In this document: piece by piece, positions 7,235 to 13,657 of the stretch
How the letters are laid out: every line of letters starts with the position of its first letter
Position numbering within the stretch: the first letter of the stretch is position 1
NCBI GenBank assembly: GCA_028702395.1
Contig: JAQVOV010000008.1
Span: 1-16,549 of the forward strand
Reading direction: 5' to 3'
Source: Candidatus Omnitrophota bacterium
GTDB taxonomy: Bacteria; Omnitrophota; Gorgyraeia; JABMRN01
DNA: 16,549 nucleotides
The notes under the pieces: generated by a model
The model's input: only the letters and a program-made list of their open reading frames with translations
Databases searched by the model: none
What the model was told of the DNA's origin: nothing
Made by a program: the position numbers and the translations under genes

Positions 7235-7331
7235 GGCTCATGTCTATGTGGAGTGAAAAGACGCGTATCCTTTCTAGCCTTTAATACAGAACCATGATTT
7301 GATCGAAGAGTTCAATGATTTTTCTTCCATG

Positions 7332-7841
7332 TTAAAGCTTAGCAGAAATGATCTTTTCCATTTTATGATCATCCATTATAAACCCATTACCAATATCCTT
7401 GACAATAGAGCCTATGTTGTTAAATCCATATTTTTCATAAGCTTTTATTGAAGCTGTGTTTTTCTTATTAACATTCAGTATTATTTTAGAACAATTGTTT
7501 TCTCGTGCTAATTTTTCAATGAAAGCCATGCTTTCTCTGCCATAACCCTGATTGCGATGTTTTAACTGCAAATATATTTTACTTAGAAAAAGTGTTTCTT
7601 CTTTTATTTGAACACATATATACCCAATGTATTCGTTATATCTTTCTATAAGAAAATAAATAAAGTCTTTTTTAATTTGCTGTGAAATACAGTTTTCTGA
7701 TTGGAAATTTCGAAGCATATATGATACTTGTTCTTTGCCGATAATAGGCCCATAATATTCTGTCCAGATCTCTTGCGCAAGTTTATGGACCTTTTCTATC
7801 ATATTTGCATTAAAAACTTTTGAAAACTTTATTGTTTGCAT
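7332..7841 (-). CDS. GNAT-family N-acetyltransferase
   Basis: 169-residue single-domain acetyltransferase. The acetyl-CoA pyrophosphate loop is RNQGYG (96-101) after the beta4 strand LFLSKIYLQLKH (84-95). The usual C-terminal pair is present: KIILNVNKKNTASIKAYEKYGF (119-140), where N128 and the AYEKYGF helix are typical, then a final strand with IMDDHKME (155-162). Together these match GNATs acting on small molecules or protein N-termini; the acceptor is unknown. It lies 45 bp after the double-ACT gene and could be the last gene of the ior/paaK operon, but no convincing ribosome binding site precedes ATG 7841, so translation may be weak or the link incidental. About 177 bp without a gene follow, holding the GH15 promoter. 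Confidence 0.88.
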   Translation of the reverse strand: MQTIKFSKVFNANMIEKVHKLAQEIWTEYYGPIIGKEQVSYMLRNFQSENCISQQIKKDFIYFLIERYNEYIGYICVQIKEETLFLSKIYLQLKHRNQGYGRESMAFIEKLARENNCSKIILNVNKKNTASIKAYEKYGFNNIGSIVKDIGNGFIMDDHKMEKIISAKL

Positions 7842-7886
7842 TAATAGCCATTTTTCTATTGTTTTTTTAGTTTCAAAATAAAATTT

Positions 7887-8318
7887 CTATAATATATCTA
7901 TGTTTTTTTCATTTATAACGTTTATATTATTATCTGAAAGGACCTTTATAGCATTGTTAATGTCATCAACCCTGAATACCACAAGAGCTTTTTGTGAGTA
8001 TCTTTGTATAAAGCCATACATATATTCCATATTGATCTTATGTTCATGAAATATTTCTAAAATATTTGCAAGACTTCCTGGTTTATCATCAATTTCTACA
8101 GCTATGATCTCAGTTATCTTAGCAGTAATACCATTTGCACCAAGTACTTCTAGCGCTTTTCGGGAATCATTTAAAATTAATCTAACAATGCCAAAATCCT
8201 TATTTTCAGCAATATTGATCGATCTTATATTTATATCATTATCTCCTAACAATTTAATTACCGTTAAAAGATGTCCTTCTTTATTTTCAAGAAATATAGA
8301 AACTTGTTTTAGCTTCAT
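7887..8318 (-). CDS. Double ACT-domain amino-acid-binding protein
   Basis: 143 residues made of two ACT modules in tandem, about 1-68 (MKLKQVSIFLENKEGHLLTV, DINIRSINIAENKDFGIVRLIL) and 70-143 (ITEIIAVEIDDKPGSLANIL, KINMEYMYGF, KALVVFRVDD). Each has the ACT signature of a Gly in the first loop (KEGHL, KPGSL) where an amino acid usually binds. There is no catalytic domain. Small double-ACT proteins are often encoded beside phenylacetate-CoA ligase and indolepyruvate oxidoreductase genes in anaerobes and archaea, and an aromatic amino acid sensor role is the natural inference. The start is ATG 8318 because AAGGAG stands 6-7 nt before it; a frame extending to 8351 would overlap the ligase gene. 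It begins 13 nt after the ligase stop codon, hence co-transcribed. Confidence 0.92.
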   Translation of the reverse strand: MKLKQVSIFLENKEGHLLTVIKLLGDNDINIRSINIAENKDFGIVRLILNDSRKALEVLGANGITAKITEIIAVEIDDKPGSLANILEIFHEHKINMEYMYGFIQRYSQKALVVFRVDDINNAIKVLSDNNINVINEKNIDIL

Positions 8319-8331
8319 ATTTACTCCTTTT

Positions 8332-9633
8332 TTAAAGAGTCCGCTTATCAATGACTCTCACTGATTTTCCTTCACTTCTTTCAAGCGTAGCAGGCTCTAC
8401 TAATCTGACTTTTACCCCAACTCCAAGGTTTGCCTGTATATTATTTTTTATCTTTGAACTAAGAACTTCCATGACTTTTATTTCATCAGAAAATAACTCT
8501 TGTTTTATTTCAACCAACACCTCAATATTATCAAGTCCATTATCTTCTCTTGTGACAATTATCTGATAATGTGGATGAGTTTCATCCATGTTAAGTAAAA
8601 CATGCTCTATTTGTGACGGAAAAACATTAATGCCTCTAACAATTATCATATCATCTGTCCTGCCTTTTACCTTGCTGATACGAGGCATAATTCTTCCACA
8701 TTTACAAATTTCTGTTGTCATTTTAACAATATCACGAGTTTTATATCTAAGTAAAGGCATACCTGTTTTATTTAGTGTTGTTATCACCAATTCACCATAT
8801 TCCCCATCTTTTACAGCTTCACCGGTAGCAATATCCAATATTTCTGGATAAAAAACATCTGAAAAAATATGCAAACCATCTTTATATGTACATTCTTGAG
8901 CAACTCCTGGACCAATAATTTCAGATAAACCATAAATATCTGTAGCAGTGAGTCCTAACATTTTCTCGATCTTATCTCTCATATTTTTGCTCCATGGCTC
9001 TGCCCCAAAAACACCTATTTCCCAAGAGCTTTTAGAAGGATCTATCCCCATTTTTTTTGCCTCATCTGCTAAAAATAAAGCATATGAAGGAGTGCAAGCT
9101 AATATCTTTGGCTTAAAATCCTGCATTAACTGAAGTTGTCTTTTTGTTTGTCCTGAAGACATAGGTAATATTGTAAGTCCCATTTTCGTAGCACCATAAT
9201 GCAATCCCAATCCTCCGGTAAATAATCCATATCCATATGAAACCTGTATCATATCCCCTTTATTGGCGCCAGCACAGCATAATGCTCTAGCCATAACTTC
9301 AGACCATAACTGCAGATCATCGTCTGTATACCCTACAACCGTAGGATGTCCTGTAGTTCCGCTTGAAACATGTATTTCTCTTATTTCTTCTAGGGGGCTA
9401 TTAAATAATCCAAATGGATAATTATCTCGAATATCATCTTTATCTGTAAATGGGAGTTTGCCAATATCATCTATTGTTTTTATTTCTGATATTTTTATGC
9501 CTTTTTCATCAATCTTTTTTTTGTAAAAAGAAGAATTTGAATATAGAACTTTGAGCATTTTCTTAAGGCTATTCGTTTGTATTTTTTTTAGACCGTCTCT
9601 ACTTAAAAGTTCTATCTTTTCGTTCCAAATCAT
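8332..9633 (-). CDS. paaK: Phenylacetate-CoA ligase family protein (aryl-acetate:CoA ligase)
   Basis: 433-residue adenylate-forming enzyme, full family length. Motifs: phosphate loop SSGTTGHP (90-97), YGYGLFTGGLGLHYG (133-147), FGAEPWS (209-215), YGLSEIIGPG (234-243), LLRYKTRDI (295-302), the Cys pair CKCG (310-313) seen in many PaaK proteins, RGINVFPSQIE (333-343), and the C-terminal adenylation lysine K423 in RSEGKSVRVID (419-429). It converts aryl-acetates plus ATP and CoA to aryl-acetyl-CoA, AMP and PPi. Next to iorAB, the expected substrates are indole-, phenyl- or 4-hydroxyphenylacetate. In a fermenter the net direction might be reversed, but that is inference. The ATG shares one base with the iorB stop (TAATG), a sign of translational coupling. 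Aryl specificity is assigned from family and context. Confidence 0.92.
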   Translation of the reverse strand: MIWNEKIELLSRDGLKKIQTNSLKKMLKVLYSNSSFYKKKIDEKGIKISEIKTIDDIGKLPFTDKDDIRDNYPFGLFNSPLEEIREIHVSSGTTGHPTVVGYTDDDLQLWSEVMARALCCAGANKGDMIQVSYGYGLFTGGLGLHYGATKMGLTILPMSSGQTKRQLQLMQDFKPKILACTPSYALFLADEAKKMGIDPSKSSWEIGVFGAEPWSKNMRDKIEKMLGLTATDIYGLSEIIGPGVAQECTYKDGLHIFSDVFYPEILDIATGEAVKDGEYGELVITTLNKTGMPLLRYKTRDIVKMTTEICKCGRIMPRISKVKGRTDDMIIVRGINVFPSQIEHVLLNMDETHPHYQIIVTREDNGLDNIEVLVEIKQELFSDEIKVMEVLSSKIKNNIQANLGVGVKVRLVEPATLERSEGKSVRVIDKRTL

Positions 9634-10118
9634 TAAACTATACCCTTTCTTCCTTCATAAAACCATTTGATATTATCTTCTACAAATTGACTTTTTATTG
9701 TTTGTTTAATAGCCCTTATCCAGGATTGTTCACTGATTTCAGTATAAACCGATAAAACACCTATCAAATATATGTTAATAAATATTTTTTTTGGCACTAT
9801 TAAAAGACCTTTGTTTAAAAACTCAAATAAATCAGTCCCTGTTTTTTTAAGATACCCTTTAAAACGACCATACTCAGCATTATGACAACATATTAAATAA
9901 TCTGCTTGTGCATATGGCGTGATCGGAGAATAAACAATATCACCAAATCTCACATGTGATTCAACAGAACCTCCTCTTTGTGCCATACCATGTACTTCTG
10001 ACTTTTTAACAGCAAACCCATCATACATTGCAGCTAATGCACATATTTCTGCAGCAGTAAGGACACCTTGTCCTCCAATACCGTAAAATATAATACTTGT
10101 TACATTGTTTTTCATCAT
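9633..10118 (-). CDS. iorB: Indolepyruvate ferredoxin oxidoreductase, beta subunit (short form)
   Basis: Gamma-domain subunit of the 2-ketoacid:ferredoxin oxidoreductase superfamily, partner of IorA. GIGGQGVLTAAEI (13-25) and SEVHGMAQRGGSVESHVRFG (40-59) are diagnostic. At 161 residues it is shorter than the roughly 190-200 usual for IorB. The loss lies in the middle: after ADYLIC the usual (F)EPLEA stretch reads CHNAEYGRF, and the region leading to the IPxxxFxN segment is compressed (VPKKIFINIYLIG). The C-terminal helices are kept, so it reads as an intact compact protein. The ATG overlaps the iorA stop by 4 nt (ATGA), and its own stop overlaps the ligase start by 1 nt. Assembly with IorA is expected from the pairing. 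Confidence 0.9.
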   Translation of the reverse strand: MMKNNVTSIIFYGIGGQGVLTAAEICALAAMYDGFAVKKSEVHGMAQRGGSVESHVRFGDIVYSPITPYAQADYLICCHNAEYGRFKGYLKKTGTDLFEFLNKGLLIVPKKIFINIYLIGVLSVYTEISEQSWIRAIKQTIKSQFVEDNIKWFYEGRKGIV

Positions 10119-11842
10119 TTTTTTGTTAAAGCCTTAAAACTACAAACTTCCACACACAATCCACATCCTGAACATAATTCACTATCAATATCAATAAAAC
10201 CTTCCGCTGTTTTTGAAATAGCAGGACAATCTATTTGCAGACAAACCTGACATTTTTTACATTTATCAATATTATAATCCACATGGCCTTTTGTTGTTTT
10301 ATCTATGAATTTACATGGACTACGCGTTATTATAACTGTTAATTTTTTATTACTTAAACTTTCTGTTATATGTTTTTTAAGCTCTTTGATCTTAAATGGA
10401 TCAACAACTATAACTTCATCAGCTCCTGATACTTCAGCTATTTTTTCTAAAGACAATTTCTTTGTTTTTTCTCCTTTTAAAGTTATTCCTGTAGATGGAT
10501 TAGGCTGGCAACCTGTCATTGCTGTTGTAGAATTATCCAAAATTATTATTACACCTGTTTGCTTGTTATATGCCGCGTTAATTAAACCTGTTATACCTGA
10601 ATGAACAAATGTTGAATCTCCTAAAACTCCAACCAAAGGCTGTTCTTTTCTGCCTCTTCTAATTCCCTCAAAAGCAGAAATACCTGCCCCCATACAAAGA
10701 CATGTATGTAAACTCGATAAAGGAGGCATTGCAGCTAAGGCATAACATCCAATATCCCCGGCAACTGTTACCTTCAGCTGTTTCAAAACATAAAAAACCG
10801 GCCTGTGAGGACACCCTGCACAAAAAAGAGGTTTTTTCCCAGTTCTCTTTTTCTCTTTTTTCTTTTGTCCTTGAATGATCTTTGGAATAAACTCTGATTT
10901 TAATTCACCGACTCTATAAGAAGGGTCTTTTGCTTTATGTTTTATAGCCAACATTTTCATCTGTTCTTCAATAAAAGGTTCCAGTTCTTCAACAACAATG
11001 ATATTTTTAACTTGTTTGGCAAATTTAAGTGCTAACTTTTCAGGAAAAGGATAGCTCATGCCCAATTTAAGAATAGGTGCATCAGGATAATTTTCCTTAA
11101 TATACAAATAAGATACTCCACTTGTAATAAACCCAGTTATTCCTTTTCCGTTTTCTATAAAATTCAATTTTGTTTTTTCAGAGAATGTTTTTATCCTTAA
11201 TATGCGTTTTTCAAGATATAAGTGTCTAGGGTAAGAATTGGCCGGTACCATAACATATTGTTTCATAGGTATATCAAAAGGTGGTTTTTGTTTTTCTATG
11301 CGCTTTGAAAGTATAATGTTTTCCTTAGAATGACATATACGTGTTGTCATTCTGAAAAGCACTGGCGTTTGATATTTTTCACTAATATCAAAGGCTTTTT
11401 TAATGAGCTCTTTGGCTTCAAAAGGAGAACTGGGTTCAATAAGCGGCATTTTGGCAAAAGACGCTATACGCCTATTATCCTGTTCATTTTGTGAAGAATG
11501 CACGCCTGGGTCATCACATGTAACAATAACAAATCCTGCACTAATACCTGTATAAGCAGATACCATAAGAGGATCCATTGCAACATTGATCCCTACATGT
11601 TTAGAAACATATAAAGATCTAGCCCCGCCAATTGAAGCTCCGTAAGCTACCTCAAATGCTACTTTTTCGTTTACAGACCACTGGGCATCAACTTCATCAA
11701 AACGTTTGATATATTCCAGTATCTCTGATGATGGGGTCCCAGGATACCCTGCAGCAACATTTACTCCTGCTTCATAAGCTCCACGAGCGAGTGCTTCATT
11801 ACCTGATAATATAATATCTTTAAACTTTTTTTTATTTTGCAT
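10115..11842 (-). CDS. iorA: Indolepyruvate ferredoxin oxidoreductase, alpha subunit
   Basis: 575-residue catalytic subunit that oxidatively decarboxylates aryl-pyruvates (indolepyruvate, phenylpyruvate) to aryl-acetyl-CoA, reducing ferredoxin. Pyrimidine-binding domain at the N-terminus: SGNEALARGAYEAG (13-26), GYPGTPSSE (32-40), with SVNEK (56-60) carrying the likely TPP Glu. Domain II is about 230-320. The TPP-diphosphate domain has CAGCPHRP (341-348), GDIGCYAL (362-369), GDSTFVHSG (408-416) and LDNSTTAMTG (435-444). Two C-terminal [4Fe-4S] sites follow: C528, C531, C534, C539 and C557, C560, C563, C567. All expected parts are present. No ribosome binding site precedes ATG 11842, and a TATAAT box ends 8 nt before it, so the mRNA may be leaderless. 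It is the first gene of a four-gene unit with iorB, paaK and the ACT protein, overlapping iorB by 4 nt. Confidence 0.96.
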   Translation of the reverse strand: MQNKKKFKDIILSGNEALARGAYEAGVNVAAGYPGTPSSEILEYIKRFDEVDAQWSVNEKVAFEVAYGASIGGARSLYVSKHVGINVAMDPLMVSAYTGISAGFVIVTCDDPGVHSSQNEQDNRRIASFAKMPLIEPSSPFEAKELIKKAFDISEKYQTPVLFRMTTRICHSKENIILSKRIEKQKPPFDIPMKQYVMVPANSYPRHLYLEKRILRIKTFSEKTKLNFIENGKGITGFITSGVSYLYIKENYPDAPILKLGMSYPFPEKLALKFAKQVKNIIVVEELEPFIEEQMKMLAIKHKAKDPSYRVGELKSEFIPKIIQGQKKKEKKRTGKKPLFCAGCPHRPVFYVLKQLKVTVAGDIGCYALAAMPPLSSLHTCLCMGAGISAFEGIRRGRKEQPLVGVLGDSTFVHSGITGLINAAYNKQTGVIIILDNSTTAMTGCQPNPSTGITLKGEKTKKLSLEKIAEVSGADEVIVVDPFKIKELKKHITESLSNKKLTVIITRSPCKFIDKTTKGHVDYNIDKCKKCQVCLQIDCPAISKTAEGFIDIDSELCSGCGLCVEVCSFKALTKK

Positions 11843-11850
11843 AAGCAGTC

Positions 11851-11879
11851 ATTATAGAACAAATACCTTTTATTGGAAA
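11851..11879 (-). promoter_or_regulatory. Candidate promoter of the ior operon, near-leaderless
   Basis: On the minus strand: TTTCCA (11879-11874, four of six matches), a 17-bp spacer and a perfect TATAAT (11856-11851). Initiation 6-8 nt downstream would fall at about 11845-11843, 1-3 nt before the iorA ATG at 11842, which lacks a Shine-Dalgarno sequence. The rest of the 154-bp gap up to the flavoprotein gene shows no clear terminator. Confidence 0.55.
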
Positions 11880-11996
11880 GGAAAAAATTTGTTGCCTTAA
11901 ACACACATTTAACTTAAATACTCCATGTCTTAAGAGAACCTTAAAGCCCCATTGATTAGGTTTTTATGTTGAAATTACTTTACTTGAAATAGATCT

Positions 11997-12572
11997 CTAA
12001 AAAGAAAGAAGGTTAAAGGCAAAAGAAGCTATTTTTTCTTCAGCATCTTCAAGCTTCTTGATCTGCCCTGAAACACCTGCGTTTTTGATTAGCAGAGAAA
12101 GGAATTTCATATTACTATATTCAGCAGTTAATTTAAATGGTTTTTCTAAAGCATCCAATCCGATATCCTCATAAGCAGTTGCAATTACAGCCAAGGTTTT
12201 ACCTTGTAAGGGAGTTTTCATGGTATTAGTAGTATTATCCCACTTATAAAGAGAGAACCACTTATCAAATATAAGTTTTGTCTGAGCACTGCACCCGAAA
12301 AAGTATAAAGGTGTAGCAAAAATGATCGTATCAGCATCTATTGTTTTTTTCAGAACATCCTGTACATCATCTTTTATAACACATCCATATTCTTGCCGAG
12401 ATTGACATGCTCTGCAAGAAATGCAGCCTAAACTCTTATAGTTCAATTTTGAAGTCTTTATTATCTCTATATGCGCCCGGCTTTTGGAAATAGCATCTGT
12501 TAACCATTTTACAGCAATATCTGTATTTCCATCTGTTTTTGGGCTTCCAGAAATTATCAATATTTTTTTCAT
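11997..12572 (-). CDS. Iron-sulfur flavoprotein (Isf-like NADPH-dependent FMN reductase family)
   Basis: 191 residues with a flavodoxin-like fold. The FMN phosphate loop is SGSPKTDGNTD (8-18), and ATPLYFFGCSAQTK (86-99) is the second flavin loop. Between them is the compact cysteine motif of the Isf family: C50-x2-C53-x2-C56-x7-C64, which in characterised archaeal and bacterial members binds a [4Fe-4S] cluster beside FMN. Such proteins pass electrons from ferredoxin and have been linked to reduction of O2 and H2O2 in anaerobes. It is the last gene of the stress island, 53 bp after the FMN split-barrel gene, with a modest GAGAG ribosome site. The cofactor set is well supported; the electron acceptor is not known. 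Confidence 0.9.
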   Translation of the reverse strand: MKKILIISGSPKTDGNTDIAVKWLTDAISKSRAHIEIIKTSKLNYKSLGCISCRACQSRQEYGCVIKDDVQDVLKKTIDADTIIFATPLYFFGCSAQTKLIFDKWFSLYKWDNTTNTMKTPLQGKTLAVIATAYEDIGLDALEKPFKLTAEYSNMKFLSLLIKNAGVSGQIKKLEDAEEKIASFAFNLLSF

Positions 12573-12625
12573 GAAACTCTCTTTTCACAACTCTATTTCC
12601 TGAACATCTTTTTAAAATACACTGA

Positions 12626-13072
12626 TCACTTACCTGCCAAATTAACTATCTTTTCTGTTTCAAATTCTATTAAGTATTTTGGATCAGGAAAATGTGTTTC
12701 ACTATACTCGCCTAATTTGTTTTTTTTGATATTCCCTATAATTCTTTCTACTATTCTTTTATTGATGTGCTGGTCAAAATATTCTAAATGCTTACACCCT
12801 TCTTTAAAATCAACAGCTTTTGCTTTACCTTTGAGCTGCCATCCTTGAAATTCCTCTTCATCTATAGCACAAAGAGTTGTATTAGGATTCTCTTCTAAAT
12901 TTGATCTTGTTTTACCCTCGTATAGATCGACCAAATATATTTTTCCTGTTGGTTCTATTTGAACAACACTTTTAGCTGCAGCATTTATTACTTTCTCATT
13001 ATTTACTGTTAATACCATTAAAAAATTTTGTCGTTTTAAAAAAGAACTAACATCTTCAGGAATTTCTATCAT
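12626..13072 (-). CDS. Pyridoxamine 5'-phosphate oxidase-like FMN-binding split-barrel protein
   Basis: 148 residues, matching the short PPOX-like flavin proteins of anaerobes: IPEDVSSFLKRQNFLMVLTVN (4-24), VINAAAKSVVQIEPTGKIYLVDLYEGKTRSNLEENPNTTLCAID (28-71) and WQLKGKAKAVDF (78-89). The strand order and the KTRSNLEENPNTTL helix are typical of the FMN-binding split barrel. Members bind FMN, F420 or haem, and few have a known substrate; position between superoxide reductase and an Fe-S flavoprotein suggests a redox-stress or flavin-electron role. The start is ATG 13072 because GGAGG (13081-13085) is 8 nt upstream; an in-frame ATG at 13087 would overlap that site. The upstream region is the inverted heptad element, so its promoter must lie in or beyond that element. 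Confidence 0.87.
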   Translation of the reverse strand: MIEIPEDVSSFLKRQNFLMVLTVNNEKVINAAAKSVVQIEPTGKIYLVDLYEGKTRSNLEENPNTTLCAIDEEEFQGWQLKGKAKAVDFKEGCKHLEYFDQHINKRIVERIIGNIKKNKLGEYSETHFPDPKYLIEFETEKIVNLAGK

Positions 13073-13089
13073 ACAAGCAACCTCCATTT

Positions 13090-13246
13090 TGAGTACTGTG
13101 TAGTGAGTACTGCGTACTGAGTCCTGAGTAAGAGTAGTGGTTCATGGTAAATGTGATGAGTCTTATAAAGAAAATTAAAGTTTAGTATTCCACAGCAGAC
13201 ACAAGACTCATGGACACAGTACTCATGACACATTACTCATGACACA
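13090..13246. repeat. Inverted arrays of degenerate heptamers around a TCTTATAAA core (element A)
   Basis: Left array, plus strand, 13090-13131, six 7-mers: TGAGTAC, TGTGTAG, TGAGTAC, TGCGTAC, TGAGTCC, TGAGTAA. Right array, same unit on the minus strand, 13246-13197, seven 7-mers with one extra base: TGTGTCA, TGAGTAA, TGTGTCA, TGAGTAC, TGTGTCC, TGAGTCT, TGTGTCT. The consensus on both arms is TG(A/T)GT(A/C)N. The 65-bp centre is non-repetitive and contains TCTTATAAA at 13161-13169. The right array runs into the last codons and stop of the superoxide reductase gene, and the left array ends 5 bp from the next gene's ribosome site. Period and inversion are read directly; function is unknown. Confidence 0.85.
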
Positions 13247-13584
13247 TCAATACTGTTTTCCCATAATCCATGAACATTACATAAAGACACAGCAAATATT
13301 TTTTTGAATACACCTTTTTTAATATGTGTTTTTACATAAGGAATGGTATTTTCTTTACCCAGTTCAAATCTTGTTACAAAAACTATTTTTTCATCATTGG
13401 TCAATCCGTACAAAACAATGTTCTCTATATAATGTTCTTTTGTACTTGGATGAAAAACTTTTTCACCGATCTTTACAACAACACTCATTTCTCCGCAAGT
13501 ACTACAGGCTGTGACATTGATAAAAGGCACGTGCTTTTCATTTCCCTCGCTTGCTTTTGTTTTCACATAGTCGTTCAGTCCCAT
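13237..13584 (-). CDS. Class II superoxide reductase (neelaredoxin/desulfoferrodoxin family) with an extra CxxC
   Basis: 115-residue superoxide reductase, which turns superoxide into peroxide at a mononuclear Fe(His)4Cys site using rubredoxin-type electrons. All iron ligands are seen: H18 in EKHVPFI (16-22), H45 in FHPS (44-47), H51 in EHYI (50-53), and C102 and H105 in CNVHGLWE (102-109). The E16-K17 pair near the active site is also present. There is no N-terminal desulforedoxin domain, hence class II. Unusual is C27-x2-C30 in NVTACSTCGEM, in a loop that normally has no cysteines. The start ATG 13584 has AAAGGAGG 6 nt upstream. It follows hcp by 73 bp on the same strand. Its last three residues and stop codon lie inside a heptad repeat array. 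Confidence 0.94.
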   Translation of the reverse strand: MGLNDYVKTKASEGNEKHVPFINVTACSTCGEMSVVVKIGEKVFHPSTKEHYIENIVLYGLTNDEKIVFVTRFELGKENTIPYVKTHIKKGVFKKIFAVSLCNVHGLWENSIDVS

Positions 13585-13600
13585 ACATTACCTCCTTTAA

Positions 13601-13610
13601 AATGATCATT
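13601..13610. promoter_or_regulatory. Short palindrome upstream of the superoxide reductase ribosome site
   Basis: AATGATCATT is a perfect 10-bp palindrome ending 3 bp from the AAAGGAGG of the superoxide reductase gene, in a 73-bp gap. The half-site TAATGA/TCATT recalls Fur/PerR-type half-sites but lacks their usual spacing. The same 10-mer occurs at 977-986 in an unrelated gap, which weakens the case. Confidence 0.2.
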
Positions 13611-13657
13611 AGAACTCTATACATATGATTTAAATTTTATTTTACATGATTTTATTA

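Noticed and set aside
7277..7330. 17-residue minus-strand ORF just after the GNAT gene
   Set aside because: Too short, with no ribosome binding site and no recognisable content.
13090..13246. CRISPR array
   Set aside because: The unit is 7 bp, degenerate, without spacers, and the two arrays are in opposite orientation; no cas gene is present.
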